From Shewanella sediminis HAW-EB3 (GTDB lineage Bacteria > Pseudomonadota > Gammaproteobacteria > Enterobacterales > Shewanellaceae): DNA of 64,000 nucleotides. The stretch is from positions 930,001-994,000 of the forward strand of contig NC_009831.1 in assembly GCF_000018025.1 (NCBI RefSeq), read 5' to 3'. Below the pieces are notes generated by a model. It ran no database searches. It saw nothing but the letters and a program-made list of their open reading frames with translations, and was not told the DNA's origin. The position numbers and the translations under genes were made by a program. The first letter of the stretch is position 1, and every line of letters starts with the position of its first letter. Shown piece after piece: positions 1 to 8,660 of the stretch.

Positions 1-47
1 TACTCAGATGTCACCATCTGTAAGAAATACCGAATTTTTAGATACTC

Positions 48-74
48 GGCTTAGAAAATATTGTTCTCTAAGCC
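48..74 (-). terminator. Possible weak terminator hairpin after ugpQ
   Basis: A perfect 8-bp inverted repeat (48-55 against 67-74, GGCTTAGA/TCTAAGCC) with an 11-nt loop overlaps the stop codon of the glycerophosphodiesterase gene. On the minus strand no clear U-run follows, so termination is only a guess. A second small inverted repeat, CAGATG/CATCTG, lies at 5-20. Confidence 0.3.
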
Positions 75-763
75 TGTGCCAGTGTTTGTGTCGCCTTATC
101 CGGATAATTGGTAAATATTCCATCTACCCCCATTTTATTTAGCTGATGAATATCTTCGGGATGATCGACGGTATACACGAACACCTTTAACCCTTTCGAA
201 TGAGCATCATCGACTAACTCGGAGGTAATGAAACTCAGGCTTAAATGGATCGAATAGGCATCGAGCTGTGTTGCTATATCGGTAGTATTGAGGAGAACCC
301 CCTCTAACAGCGGGGCGATACATGCCAGTGGATACGAACGGCGAAACTCCTGTAGAAATCCATGGTGAAAGGATGAGATCAGTAATTGGTCGGCCCGGAA
401 TCCCAACTCTTTAATCAGTTTGGGGTACAGGGCAATAAAGGGGCTCAGGCATGTCATCCCCTTTAATTCGATATTGACGAGACAGTTTTGCTTACTCAGA
501 TAGGTCATCACCTCCCAAAGCGTCGGGATTGGTTCACTATCTACAAAGAGTGTTTTCAGGTACTCGCGACTAACGTCACTGATGAGTCCCGTTCCACTAC
601 TCTTATGATCAAGCCTTCTATCGTGGTAGACATAGAGTTCACCCTCGACGCTATGAATATCAATCTCTACCGCTCTGGCCCCAAGCTCGATAGCTTTTTT
701 CATTGCTGCCAGCGTATTTTCCGGGGCATAACCGCTTGCCCCCCGATGTGCAAAAATAATCAT
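68..763 (-). CDS. ugpQ: Glycerophosphodiester phosphodiesterase (UgpQ type)
   Basis: Predicted cytoplasmic enzyme (no signal peptide) that hydrolyses glycerophosphodiesters from phospholipid turnover to sn-glycerol-3-phosphate and an alcohol. The 231-residue protein has the family landmarks: HRG at 6-8, the PEN motif near 14-16, Glu33/Asp35 (metal ligands) and the HD pair at 47-48, with the ELKG strand near 99. Its length fits the short bacterial UgpQ class. The ATG overlaps the stop of the upstream mechanosensitive channel gene by one base (TAATG), so translation is probably coupled. A GlpD-like oxidoreductase that could use the product lies far away at 61-62 kb. Family assignment is firm; exact substrate range is inferred. 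Confidence 0.88.
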   Translation of the reverse strand: MIIFAHRGASGYAPENTLAAMKKAIELGARAVEIDIHSVEGELYVYHDRRLDHKSSGTGLISDVSREYLKTLFVDSEPIPTLWEVMTYLSKQNCLVNIELKGMTCLSPFIALYPKLIKELGFRADQLLISSFHHGFLQEFRRSYPLACIAPLLEGVLLNTTDIATQLDAYSIHLSLSFITSELVDDAHSKGLKVFVYTVDHPEDIHQLNKMGVDGIFTNYPDKATQTLAQA

Positions 764-3700
764 TAGGTTCTGATAAGTCCTTGAGCATCTTTGTTTTGGC
801 TATTGTTAATATGTACTTCCAGTTGCGGATAAGCCAGTTCCAGGTTGTTTTCATTTAACTTTTTACTGATCCGTTTATGTAACTTATGACGCAGCGGCCA
901 ACGTGAGTTCATATCTTTTGCGTATGCTCTGACTTCGAAGTCTTGAGTGTGTTTGCCAAAACCGGCAAACCAGACCTCAGGTTCTGGTGTCTCCAAGGCG
1001 TCATCACACTCCTTTACCGCTTGATACAATGCGGCTTCGACACGAGCCGGATCTGAGTCTCTTGCAACTGAAACGTACACTATGACACGGGTGATCGGAT
1101 CCGATAGCGACCAGTTGATTAGCTGCTCGGTTATAAATGCTTTGTTAGGAACGATAATCTCTTTTCTGTCCCAGTCAATAATGGTCGTGGCTCGAATTTG
1201 AATTTTACTCACCGTTCCTGTCAGATCTCTGATGGTGACGGTGTCGCCGATACGAACCGGTTTTTCAAAAAGAATAATCAAACCGGAGATAAAGTTAGCG
1301 AAGATCTCCTGCAGGCCGAAACCTAAACCAACCGATAGAGCGGCGACGAGCCATTGTAATTTTGACCACTCCATCCCAAGGGTCGAGAAACCGCTGAGCA
1401 GACCGAAGAAAACCACCAGGTAGCGACTGACTGTGGTTATCGCAAAACCGGTGCCTTGGGTTAGATCGAGCCGTTGCAATATCATTAGTTCGAGCAGGCC
1501 AGGTAAGTTGGTGGCTATCATCAGTGAGAAGCCGACAATGATAAGCCCTAACAGCAGTGACTTTAATGTGATTGGCAGCTGCTGTTCAATGCCATTTATC
1601 ATTGAATTACTGGTCCAGAGTGTGATCCCGTCGAGCAGAGAGAACAGAGCCGTGTGAGTCTGGGTCCACAGGCCGATTAAACAGACGAGAAAGGCCAGCA
1701 GCAGCAATGAGCGCACTAAGCCCAGAGACTGGCTGGAGATAGTTTCTAAGTCGACCACGGGCTCTTCATACGTATCGAGAGCGTCATTGGTGTTTTGAGG
1801 GTCTTCACCCCGTTCACGTTGCGAGAGGATCTCGGCTCTTCGGGCTTTTGCCCGATCGAAGGCTATTCTGCGTCGCTCAATCAACATCCAGCGCTTTATC
1901 AACTGATAGAGCAGCATAAACCCTAATGAGAGCAGCAGGGATAACTGCAACTGTAATAGCATCTGAAAGGCGGTGTAGTAGTAACCTCTGAATGCAAGCA
2001 CCGCACACATGGGGGGAACGACTAGAAGAATGGTCCATAAGATACGTTGAATAAGCTTCTTATTTTTACCATCCTGATGGTAATGATGTTCTCTCTTCGA
2101 CAGTGCCAGAATATCTTTGTAGAACCAAAGCAACATGATACAGAAGATAATAAATGCGCCTCTTCCTATGCTGTTTCGTAACACAGAGTTATCGATGAAC
2201 TCAGTAAACCCCATGATGCCGAAGAAAGGAATGGCCATTAATGTGAATGTCTTAAACCTGAGCTGACCCTCGCGGATGATCTCTTTTTCCCCCTTGAAGT
2301 GGCTGATCAACAGGCCGCGATCGAGTGCCAGCAGGTAAGTAAAACGATAGAGCAGGTAGAGTAGCCCAATGGCGAGTACGCCCATGCCTATGGCTGAAAC
2401 CATATTTTGGCTGGAGTCGTACATGATTAAGCCCGCGGTGATGACGGGCAGTGGCTTGATGATGCTGTACGCCAGCGAATTGATAAGGGCTCTGTAGGTA
2501 TAAACAAATTGATCTTGGGTAACATTCCCTACGAACGTTACATCCTGGGCCATGGCGGCTTTAAACTTAGGTGTCAGAATATCCTGGGCCACAAGACTGA
2601 GAACAAAGAGTATAATCCACCAGGACCAGAAACCACTTCGCTCACTGAAGGAGTTTGATAGATCGATGGAGGGAGCCTGATGAATCAGCCATTGTGTGCT
2701 CTGGTAGAACTCGGTGAACCAGAGTTGCCCGATAGAGTTTGCATTTGGAACCCAAAACAGGTGTTCGTTCAGGGTACTTTTTAAGGTTAAATGCTGTTGG
2801 GTTAACTGCTCGTAGATGACTCTTAAGTCACCCAGTTCACTCAGGTATAGATCATAGCTCTGTAATAGCTGAGTGATTAACGCATGCTGAGAGTCGAGTA
2901 ATTTATTCTGTATGCTTGTGAATGAATCTTGAGCTATTAGCTGCTGTCCGTTGAGGGTTTGATCTTGTTCGAGTTGATATCTCGCCATTCTTGCATTGGC
3001 AATTTTGTTTTGTAGTTTTTCCTGGTTTGGCGGATTCGGTAATGTTTGCAGCATCTGCAGAAAGCGTTCGCCAAAAGCCGAGTTGAGCTTAATCCATCCT
3101 ATCTGTTGTTGAATATTGGCCAGCTGCTTGGCTTGCTGTTGATATCTGTTTTCAGCCACCTCTTGCTGCTTTACCACTTGGTTGGTTTTGTTTGTCAGAC
3201 TCTTTAAATCTGAGGCGTAGTTTTGATTTATTGAGCTTAGCTCTTGTGTGAGAGGGTCTTTGTCCGTCGAGGTTTCAATCAGACTCTTAGCGATTGTAGC
3301 ATCGGTTCTTTTTTGGCGTTGCAGGGCCACAGCGCTATTGAGCGATTCAATCAGGTTTTCCTGTTGGGATAGCTGTTTTCTTACCAGTAACACCTGTTTC
3401 TGATTGAGGTCTATGCGTTTTTGACTGCTGGCAAGTTCTGCTTCGAGTGTCGCTAAGGTTTGAACATAGAGCTGACGTTGTGCCTGAAGTACAAGTTCCT
3501 CTCCGCTAGGTGGTTGACTAATAGTTTGTTTCTTGCTATGCGAGAGAATTTGTCTGGCCGAACTTATCTTGTTCGGCAACTGGTTATGCTGCTTAATTAA
3601 GTCCGTTATTTTCCCATTGAGGTTGGCTTCTGTCTCTTTTAACTCCGAGAGCCTCAGATAAGCGAGAGAGGCTTGTTGAGTTAATCCCTGATTTTGTGAC

Positions 3701-3963
3701 AAAGAGAGAGGGGGTTGAGCTTGAATAAGTTGATGTTCAATACTGAGCTTATGAGTCTGATAGTTATCAATCGTCTCTTGATAGCTCTGTTCAAGCAACT
3801 TCTGCTCTTCGGTCGCACGTGTTAAATGTGCAAGTTTTTCTTCAACCGAAAGATTTTTAACTGTGGTTTGATTTATCCCCAGACGTTTATCAAGCCCAAG
3901 AGGTGAACTGGCATTGGCAAAGGGGATTAAGGTGAATACTAAGAGCAGTAAAATTAGTCGCAT
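763..3963 (-). CDS. mscM: MscS-family mechanosensitive channel, large MscM/MscK type
   Basis: Large inner-membrane channel that should open under hypo-osmotic tension. The 1066-residue protein starts with a signal peptide (about 1-19), continues with a long Gln-rich coiled-coil periplasmic region (roughly 30-400), then many membrane segments and a C-terminal MscS core. The pore-lining TM3 and beta domain are recognisable near residues 880-920 (GLGFGLQEIFANF, then EKPVRIGDTV). In E. coli the comparable YjeP/MscM gene (1107 residues) sits beside psd; here a transporter gene intervenes. That position favours mscM over mscK, but the two paralogues cannot be separated with certainty by eye. It shares a one-base overlap with ugpQ. 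Confidence 0.85.
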   Translation of the reverse strand: MRLILLLLVFTLIPFANASSPLGLDKRLGINQTTVKNLSVEEKLAHLTRATEEQKLLEQSYQETIDNYQTHKLSIEHQLIQAQPPLSLSQNQGLTQQASLAYLRLSELKETEANLNGKITDLIKQHNQLPNKISSARQILSHSKKQTISQPPSGEELVLQAQRQLYVQTLATLEAELASSQKRIDLNQKQVLLVRKQLSQQENLIESLNSAVALQRQKRTDATIAKSLIETSTDKDPLTQELSSINQNYASDLKSLTNKTNQVVKQQEVAENRYQQQAKQLANIQQQIGWIKLNSAFGERFLQMLQTLPNPPNQEKLQNKIANARMARYQLEQDQTLNGQQLIAQDSFTSIQNKLLDSQHALITQLLQSYDLYLSELGDLRVIYEQLTQQHLTLKSTLNEHLFWVPNANSIGQLWFTEFYQSTQWLIHQAPSIDLSNSFSERSGFWSWWIILFVLSLVAQDILTPKFKAAMAQDVTFVGNVTQDQFVYTYRALINSLAYSIIKPLPVITAGLIMYDSSQNMVSAIGMGVLAIGLLYLLYRFTYLLALDRGLLISHFKGEKEIIREGQLRFKTFTLMAIPFFGIMGFTEFIDNSVLRNSIGRGAFIIFCIMLLWFYKDILALSKREHHYHQDGKNKKLIQRILWTILLVVPPMCAVLAFRGYYYTAFQMLLQLQLSLLLSLGFMLLYQLIKRWMLIERRRIAFDRAKARRAEILSQRERGEDPQNTNDALDTYEEPVVDLETISSQSLGLVRSLLLLAFLVCLIGLWTQTHTALFSLLDGITLWTSNSMINGIEQQLPITLKSLLLGLIIVGFSLMIATNLPGLLELMILQRLDLTQGTGFAITTVSRYLVVFFGLLSGFSTLGMEWSKLQWLVAALSVGLGFGLQEIFANFISGLIILFEKPVRIGDTVTIRDLTGTVSKIQIRATTIIDWDRKEIIVPNKAFITEQLINWSLSDPITRVIVYVSVARDSDPARVEAALYQAVKECDDALETPEPEVWFAGFGKHTQDFEVRAYAKDMNSRWPLRHKLHKRISKKLNENNLELAYPQLEVHINNSQNKDAQGLIRT

Positions 3964-4131
3964 AGTCTGATGCTGGTTGAGAGAAGAAACAGAGGTATAT
4001 TACCAAGTTATTAAGATAATGGTATGGCAGTACAAGCTCTTTTTTATCAATTTGAACTTAGCATTACTTCTGATTCAACTTTGTCTGAATCAACAGCCAA
4101 CAGAAGTTAATGAAAAAGGTCTGAGTTAGTT

Positions 4132-5010
4132 TCATTTTCTATATGAACGCCGGCTCCGTCGGGTTTCGAAAATTGCGGTAGTGACGACGAGCAATCCTCC
4201 TAAAATTGTTTTAATTTCCAGGTTTTCACCAAGAAAAAACAGGGCCAGTACGGCGCCATAGAATGGCTGGAGGCAGGAGACTAAACTGACGGTTTTCGCA
4301 CTTAAATGTCTTAATGCCGATGTAAATAACGCATGGGGAGCGGCGGTAAACACAATGCCTAACAGCAGTATTAAACCCCAAACATTCTGTTCTATAGTGT
4401 TGATCTCAACGGTATGCCAGGGAGCCAGAAAAACAGTGGCGACTGCAGTTTGATAAAACATCGCCTGGGGACCGGAGTAAGCTGAGAAATATTGCTTATG
4501 GAGTAAGTTGCGCGCAGTAAAAAATGCAGCGGATAAAACGCCAACTGCGATGCCTAAAGTCACATCATTACCCAGGTTCGCTTCGGGTATGAGTAAAATC
4601 ACACCTATGAGTACAGTGATACCGCTGACAACATCGACTCTTTGAATTTTGTTACCGGTAATTATCGGCTCGATTAAAACTGTCATGACCGGATAGGTAA
4701 AGAAAGCGATCATGCCGATGGCGATGGATGAGAGTTGCATGGAGGCAAAGTATGTCACCCAATGCAGGCTAACCACTATGCCTAATCCAAGCGCAATCAG
4801 ATAGTCTCGTCCGGAGTTTAATAACAGTCGGTGTTTACTTGCCTTGACAATGAGTGCGAGTACCAAGGCTGCGACAAAACACCTTAGAAGGGTGATATCT
4901 AATGCACTCAGGGGGATGAGTTTAGAGAAGAGTGCTGTGCCGCCAAATAGCAGCACAGCAAGGTGTAGTTCCAATAAACCTGATTGTTTTAGTTGTGAAG
5001 CCTGATCCAT
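4132..5010 (-). CDS. EamA/DMT-superfamily membrane transporter
   Basis: A 292-residue, very hydrophobic protein with about ten membrane segments arranged as two EamA repeats (first half to about 140, second from about 150), typical of drug/metabolite exporters. The C-terminal repeat carries the usual 'Q-P-F-Y-G...F-L-G-E' pattern near 245-260. The tail is basic (RRSRRSYRK), consistent with a cytoplasmic C terminus. Its ATG overlaps the psd stop by one base (TAATG), so the two are co-translated. The substrate cannot be read from sequence; DMT members export amino acids, nucleosides or drugs. It occupies the place between mscM and psd, which are adjacent in E. coli. Confidence 0.8.
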   Translation of the reverse strand: MDQASQLKQSGLLELHLAVLLFGGTALFSKLIPLSALDITLLRCFVAALVLALIVKASKHRLLLNSGRDYLIALGLGIVVSLHWVTYFASMQLSSIAIGMIAFFTYPVMTVLIEPIITGNKIQRVDVVSGITVLIGVILLIPEANLGNDVTLGIAVGVLSAAFFTARNLLHKQYFSAYSGPQAMFYQTAVATVFLAPWHTVEINTIEQNVWGLILLLGIVFTAAPHALFTSALRHLSAKTVSLVSCLQPFYGAVLALFFLGENLEIKTILGGLLVVTTAIFETRRSRRSYRK

Positions 5011-5873
5011 TAGTCCTCTATTTTTGCAAATGGCTGCCCCATTCGAGTGACAGCTTTAGGCACGACATCCTTGGCGAATTCATCCAGTGCGTCTTTGGCA
5101 AATAGCATGACTACTGTGCTTCCAAGCTTGAAGCGTCCCATCTCATCACCTTTATCAAGAGTGATCACGTCGGGTCCCTCTGTTGGGTAATCCCAGGTAA
5201 AGACCTTTTTGCCTGCCGGTGGCGTAACGGTACCAGCCCAGACAGTTTCAATACTTGCCACAATGGTTGCGCCGACAAGTACCATAGCCATAGGGCCAAT
5301 TTCTGTTTCGAACAGCGCTACGACTCGCTCATTTCTGGCAAATAAACCGGGTACATTTTCAGCTGTCAGAGGATTGACTGAAAACAGGTCTCCGGGTACA
5401 TAGGTCATTTTTGACAAGGTACCCTTAATCGGCATATGAATCCGGTGATAATCTTTTGGTGCCAGGTAAATCGTCGCAAAATCACCATCTTCGAAGCGCT
5501 TTGCATCATCGGCTTGATTGCCTAACAGTGCAAGTGATGAATATTCATGCCCCTTCGCTTGAAAAATTTGATCACCTTTGATTGGTCCACACTGGCTTAT
5601 TGCGCCGTCCACCGGGTGGACAATGTAGTCTTTATCATCAAACAGGGGACGTATACCTGGTTTAAGGGCGCGAGTGAAAAAATTATTAAAGGTCGTATAA
5701 GCTTCAGGCTCACTCTGTGCCGCTTCGCTCATGTCAATTTTATATTGCTTAATAAACCACTTAATTGCAGCAGTGGTGATGCTACCAAGTTCTGCTGCCG
5801 CCAATTTACCTACGAGGCGGGATATTAAGTGTTTTGGCATCATGTATTGCAGTGCAATTTTAATTTTGTCCAC
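5010..5873 (-). CDS. psd: Phosphatidylserine decarboxylase proenzyme
   Basis: Makes phosphatidylethanolamine from phosphatidylserine at the inner membrane. The 287-residue proenzyme contains the self-cleavage motif LGST near residue 250, whose serine becomes the pyruvoyl group of the alpha subunit. The conserved DYH near 142-144 ([11 protein letters not shown]) and the VHPVDG motif near 86-91 are also present. Length matches the gammaproteobacterial type I enzyme. It lies 33 bp downstream of rsgA on the same strand and overlaps the transporter gene by one base. Assignment is firm. Confidence 0.96.
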   Translation of the reverse strand: MDKIKIALQYMMPKHLISRLVGKLAAAELGSITTAAIKWFIKQYKIDMSEAAQSEPEAYTTFNNFFTRALKPGIRPLFDDKDYIVHPVDGAISQCGPIKGDQIFQAKGHEYSSLALLGNQADDAKRFEDGDFATIYLAPKDYHRIHMPIKGTLSKMTYVPGDLFSVNPLTAENVPGLFARNERVVALFETEIGPMAMVLVGATIVASIETVWAGTVTPPAGKKVFTWDYPTEGPDVITLDKGDEMGRFKLGSTVVMLFAKDALDEFAKDVVPKAVTRMGQPFAKIED

Positions 5874-5906
5874 GTTACTTCCCTTAAATTTTAATGAGCT
5901 GCACTC

Positions 5907-6965
5907 TTATTCATCAGAACCGGATCTGAAGTGTCGAGCATGACGCTGTTCATCTAAGCTAGCGATGATTTTGTGATAGTTGTTGTATCTGTCTTCTGCA
6001 ATCTTACCATCATTAAATGCTGCTGTTATTGCACATCCGGGATCGTTCTTGTGCTTACAGTCTCTGAATTTACAGGTTCCAAGGTAGTCCCGAAATTCAA
6101 TGAAGCACCATCCTACCCGCTCTGCGGGAAGGTGCCATAAAGCAAATTCGCGAACACCCGGAGAGTCAACAAGATCACCACCGCTGGCAAAATGAAGTAA
6201 CTTTGCCGTAGTCGTTGTATGTTGGCCTAAACCTGAGTTTTCAGATACATCACCAATTTGTAATTCCGCATCCGGCATCATGGCATTGATCAATGAAGAC
6301 TTGCCAACACCGGACTGGCCAACAAAAACGCTGACGTTCTCATTTAGCAGATCTTTTATCCCTTCCACGCCTAGTCCTGACTTACTGCTGACCTGATAGA
6401 CGGGGTAGCCAATATCTCTATAACGCTCGAGAGCCGCTTCAACTTCAGGTCGCTCCTCATCAGTAAGGAGATCGATCTTATTGAGGATAATAATGGGGGA
6501 AATGCCTGTGTCTTCAGCTGCAACAAGGTAGCGATCGATGATCTGAGTCGTGAAGCTTGGTACAACAGAAGATACTATCAATATTTGATCGATATTGGCG
6601 GCAATGATCTTAATGCCATCATACATATCGGGACGAGAAAGAGAGGAGTGACGGGGATGAACAGCTTCCACGACTCCGGCAATTCCTGTTTCAATATCTT
6701 TAGCTAATCTTGCGACAACTTTGTCGCCGGTGACCAGGCTTTGAATATTTCTACGAATATTACAACGAGCCAGTTGTCCCGATTCTGTTTCAATATCGGC
6801 ATGTTGGCCAAAACGAGATATGACGGTTCCGAGCTGTTCTGGCCCAAGTGAACTATCCTGTAATTCAGAGGCATTACTGCCAGAATCTTTCCGCTGCAGT
6901 CTTTTCTCTTGATTGGCCCGCATACGGCGGCGTTGGCCTTGACTTAGGGGTTTCTTTTTACTCAC
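5907..6965 (-). CDS. rsgA: Small ribosomal subunit biogenesis GTPase RsgA
   Basis: Circularly permuted GTPase that acts late in 30S subunit maturation. The 352-residue protein has a basic N-terminal tail, an OB-fold (about 45-105), then G motifs in permuted order: NKID at 162-165 (G4), GQSGVGKSS at 216-224 (G1) and DSPG at 267-270 (G3). The C-terminal zinc knuckle uses Cys298, Cys303, His305 and Cys311. Divergently transcribed from orn, as in other gammaproteobacteria. Assignment is firm. Confidence 0.96.
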   Translation of the reverse strand: MSKKKPLSQGQRRRMRANQEKRLQRKDSGSNASELQDSSLGPEQLGTVISRFGQHADIETESGQLARCNIRRNIQSLVTGDKVVARLAKDIETGIAGVVEAVHPRHSSLSRPDMYDGIKIIAANIDQILIVSSVVPSFTTQIIDRYLVAAEDTGISPIIILNKIDLLTDEERPEVEAALERYRDIGYPVYQVSSKSGLGVEGIKDLLNENVSVFVGQSGVGKSSLINAMMPDAELQIGDVSENSGLGQHTTTTAKLLHFASGGDLVDSPGVREFALWHLPAERVGWCFIEFRDYLGTCKFRDCKHKNDPGCAITAAFNDGKIAEDRYNNYHKIIASLDEQRHARHFRSGSDE

Positions 6966-6993
6966 AGATTTGCCATCGTAAAATAAGGTTATT

Positions 6994-7020
6994 TTGTGTT
7001 GCTTAAAAAAGCAGTATGAT
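6994..7020 (+). promoter_or_regulatory. Putative sigma-70 promoter of orn
   Basis: TTGTGT at 6994-6999 and TATGAT at 7015-7020 are separated by 15 bp, about 60 bp before the orn start codon, in the rsgA-orn divergent region. The spacing is short, so this is a moderate match. Confidence 0.4.
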
Positions 7021-7078
7021 ACACGGTCTTAAACAAAAAAGCCTGAATTTAGGCAAACCGGAACAATAAGGCAGATCT

Positions 7079-7624
7079 ATGGCTGCAGATGCAAACAATC
7101 TCATATGGGTAGATTTAGAGATGACAGGGCTAGATCCTAGCGTCGATAGGGTCATTGAGATTGCAACAATAGTGACAGATAAAGAGTTAAATATTCTTGC
7201 AGAGGGGCCTGTCATAGCCATTCACCAATCTGAAGAGCAGCTTGCTAGAATGGATGACTGGAATCAGAAACACCATGGTGAGTCGGGTTTGGTTGATAGG
7301 GTTCGCGCAAGTAAATATAGTGAAGAGCAAGCCGTGGCAATGACTATCGCGTTTCTTTCTCAGCATGCCACCAAAGGCGACTCACCTATGTGCGGGAATA
7401 GCATAGGCCAGGATAGACGCTTTATGAATAGATATATGCCGGAGTTGGAAGACTACTTTCACTACCGAAATATAGATGTGAGTTCAATAAAAGAGCTCGT
7501 TCGTCGCTGGAAGCCAGAATTAATGAATGGTTTTACTAAGCAGGGAACCCACAAAGCTTTGGTCGATATTCAGGAGTCTATAGCAGAACTGCAGTATTAT
7601 CGGGCAAAAGTATTTAAAATTTAA
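7079..7624 (+). CDS. orn: Oligoribonuclease
   Basis: 3'-5' exoribonuclease that degrades 2-5 nt RNA fragments, including pGpG from cyclic-di-GMP breakdown, and is essential in many gammaproteobacteria. The 181-residue length is standard. DEDDh motifs are visible: Asp12 and Glu14 in [11 protein letters not shown], a [13 protein letters not shown] segment near 112-124, and a C-terminal HKALVDI. It is divergent from rsgA and upstream of tRNA-Gly genes, the same order as E. coli. The ATG at 7079 gives the canonical N terminus. Confidence 0.96.
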   Translation: MAADANNLIWVDLEMTGLDPSVDRVIEIATIVTDKELNILAEGPVIAIHQSEEQLARMDDWNQKHHGESGLVDRVRASKYSEEQAVAMTIAFLSQHATKGDSPMCGNSIGQDRRFMNRYMPELEDYFHYRNIDVSSIKELVRRWKPELMNGFTKQGTHKALVDIQESIAELQYYRAKVFKI

Positions 7625-7654
7625 CCAATCAGTCAGTTTATTTTCAAGAAGGGG

Positions 7655-7682
7655 TTGCAGAGATATGAAATTCTCATATAAT
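7655..7682 (+). promoter_or_regulatory. Promoter of the tRNA-Gly array
   Basis: TTGCAG (7655-7660), a 16-bp spacer and a perfect TATAAT (7677-7682) are followed directly by GCGGCC. A GC-rich discriminator after a consensus -10 is characteristic of stringently controlled stable-RNA promoters. It is the only good promoter before the array, so the copies downstream are probably one transcript. Confidence 0.7.
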
Positions 7683-7737
7683 GCGGCCTCAACTTTACGG
7701 CTTCCCGGTTTATGGGAATGCTGAAAAGTAAAGTTTT

Positions 7738-7805
7738 ACGACATTAGCTCAGTTGCTGAAGGTGAAGAACGATACCTTAGGTGGTGATGACAGCAAGGGT
7801 TGTAC
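7738..7805 (+). pseudogene. Broken tRNA-Gly copy, upstream
   Basis: From 7738 the tRNA 5' half is recognisable (CGACATTAGCTCAGTTG), then an insertion, then GATACCTTA, and then unrelated sequence. The GCC anticodon, T arm and acceptor 3' strand are missing, so it cannot fold as a tRNA. It lies between the promoter and the first intact gene and would be in the primary transcript. Confidence 0.65.
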
Positions 7806-7819
7806 GAAAGAAAAGATTT

Positions 7820-7895
7820 GCGACATTAGCTCAGTTGGTAGAGCGATACCTTGCCAAGGTATAGGTCATCGGTTCGAACCCGATATGTCGCTCCA
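7820..7895 (+). tRNA. tRNA-Gly (GCC), copy 1
   Basis: A 76-nt gene with encoded CCA. The acceptor arms GCGACAT/ATGTCGC pair, the anticodon loop is TTGCCAA on a 5-bp ATACC/GGTAT stem, and the T arm ATCGG-TTCGAAC-CCGAT is intact. The anticodon GCC reads GGC/GGU glycine codons. Confidence 0.95.
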
Positions 7896-7946
7896 AATTT
7901 AAAAACGTTTTGAATACGCCAAATATTCGAGACTAAAAAGTTTAAA

Positions 7947-8022
7947 GCGACATTAGCTCAGTTGGTAGAGCGATACCTTGCCAAGGTATAGGTCATCGGT
8001 TCGAACCCGATATGTCGCTCCA
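7947..8022 (+). tRNA. tRNA-Gly (GCC), copy 2
   Basis: Identical to copy 1 over all 76 nt, CCA encoded. It is separated from copy 1 by 51 nt. Copies 2 to 4 recur with an exact 90-bp period (76-nt gene plus 14-nt spacer). Confidence 0.95.
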
Positions 8023-8036
8023 ATTTAAAAGATTAA

Positions 8037-8112
8037 GCGACATTAGCTCAGTTGGTAGAGCGATACCTTGCCAAGGTATAGGTCATCGGTTCGAACCCGA
8101 TATGTCGCTCCA
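8037..8112 (+). tRNA. tRNA-Gly (GCC), copy 3
   Basis: Identical 76-nt gene with encoded CCA, 14 nt after copy 2. The AT-rich spacer (ATTTAAAAGATTAA) is nearly the same as the next one, showing recent tandem duplication. Confidence 0.95.
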
Positions 8113-8126
8113 ATTTAAAAGATTAT

Positions 8127-8202
8127 GCGACATTAGCTCAGTTGGTAGAGCGATACCTTGCCAAGGTATAGGTCATCGGTTCGAACCCGATATGTCGCTC
8201 CA
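8127..8202 (+). tRNA. tRNA-Gly (GCC), copy 4
   Basis: Last intact copy, identical to the others and with encoded CCA, 14 nt after copy 3. Downstream the array continues as broken copies carrying insertions. Confidence 0.95.
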
Positions 8203-8245
8203 ATCTTCCTCTACGATTTAAAACTTCCCCAATTAAAAACACTTT

Positions 8246-8351
8246 GTGACATTAGCTCAGTTGTGTTTGTAGAAAGAGTTGATACCATTTTTTTGCCAAG
8301 GTATAGGTCATCGGTTCGAACCCCTTTGGTTTAAATCAAGAGCTCGCTCCA
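8246..8351 (+). pseudogene. tRNA-Gly pseudogene with loop insertions, copy P1
   Basis: A 106-nt derivative of the Gly gene. Compared with the intact copies it has TGTTT inserted in the D loop, GC replaced by a longer AAGAGTT-like stretch after GTAGA, six extra bases before TTGCCAA (13-nt anticodon loop), and an unrelated CTTTGGTTTAAATCAAGAGC block between the T loop and the final CGCTCCA. The acceptor and T stems no longer pair. First unit of a 147-bp tandem repeat. Confidence 0.8.
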
Positions 8352-8392
8352 ATCTTCTCCTCGATTTAATCCTCCTAGCTTTAAAAGATTAT

Positions 8393-8497
8393 GCGACATT
8401 AGCTCAGTTGTGTTTGTAGAAAGAGTTGATACCATTTTTTTCCAAGGTATAGGTCATCGGTTCGAACCCCTTTGGTTTAAATCAAGAGCTCGCTCCA
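8393..8497 (+). pseudogene. tRNA-Gly pseudogene with loop insertions, copy P2
   Basis: Exactly 147 bp after P1 and almost identical to it, including the same insertions and the spacer that follows. It differs by loss of the G of the former GCC anticodon (TTTCCAAGG in place of TTGCCAAGG). It retains the canonical GCGACATT 5' end, unlike P1 and P3 (GTGACATT). Confidence 0.8.
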
Positions 8498-8539
8498 ATC
8501 TTCTCCTCGATTTAAATCCTCCTAGCTTTAAAAGATTAT

Positions 8540-8660
8540 GTGACATTAGCTCAGTTGTGTTTGTAGAAAGAGTTGATACCATTTTTTTGCCAAGGTATAG
8601 CTTCTCGTTTAACCAAGTGCCGGTTCGAACCCCTTTGGTTTAAATCAAGAGCTCGCTCCA
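8540..8660 (+). pseudogene. tRNA-Gly pseudogene with loop insertions, copy P3
   Basis: Third 147-bp-spaced unit, 121 nt long. It has the P1 insertions plus a further block of about 16 nt (CTTCTCGTTTAACCAAGTGC region, 8602-8621) between the anticodon stem and the T loop. Confidence 0.8.

Noticed and set aside
7820..8202. Regular 90-bp repeats that could look like a CRISPR array
   Set aside because: The repeat unit is a tRNA gene and the spacers are nearly identical AT-rich linkers, not diverse.
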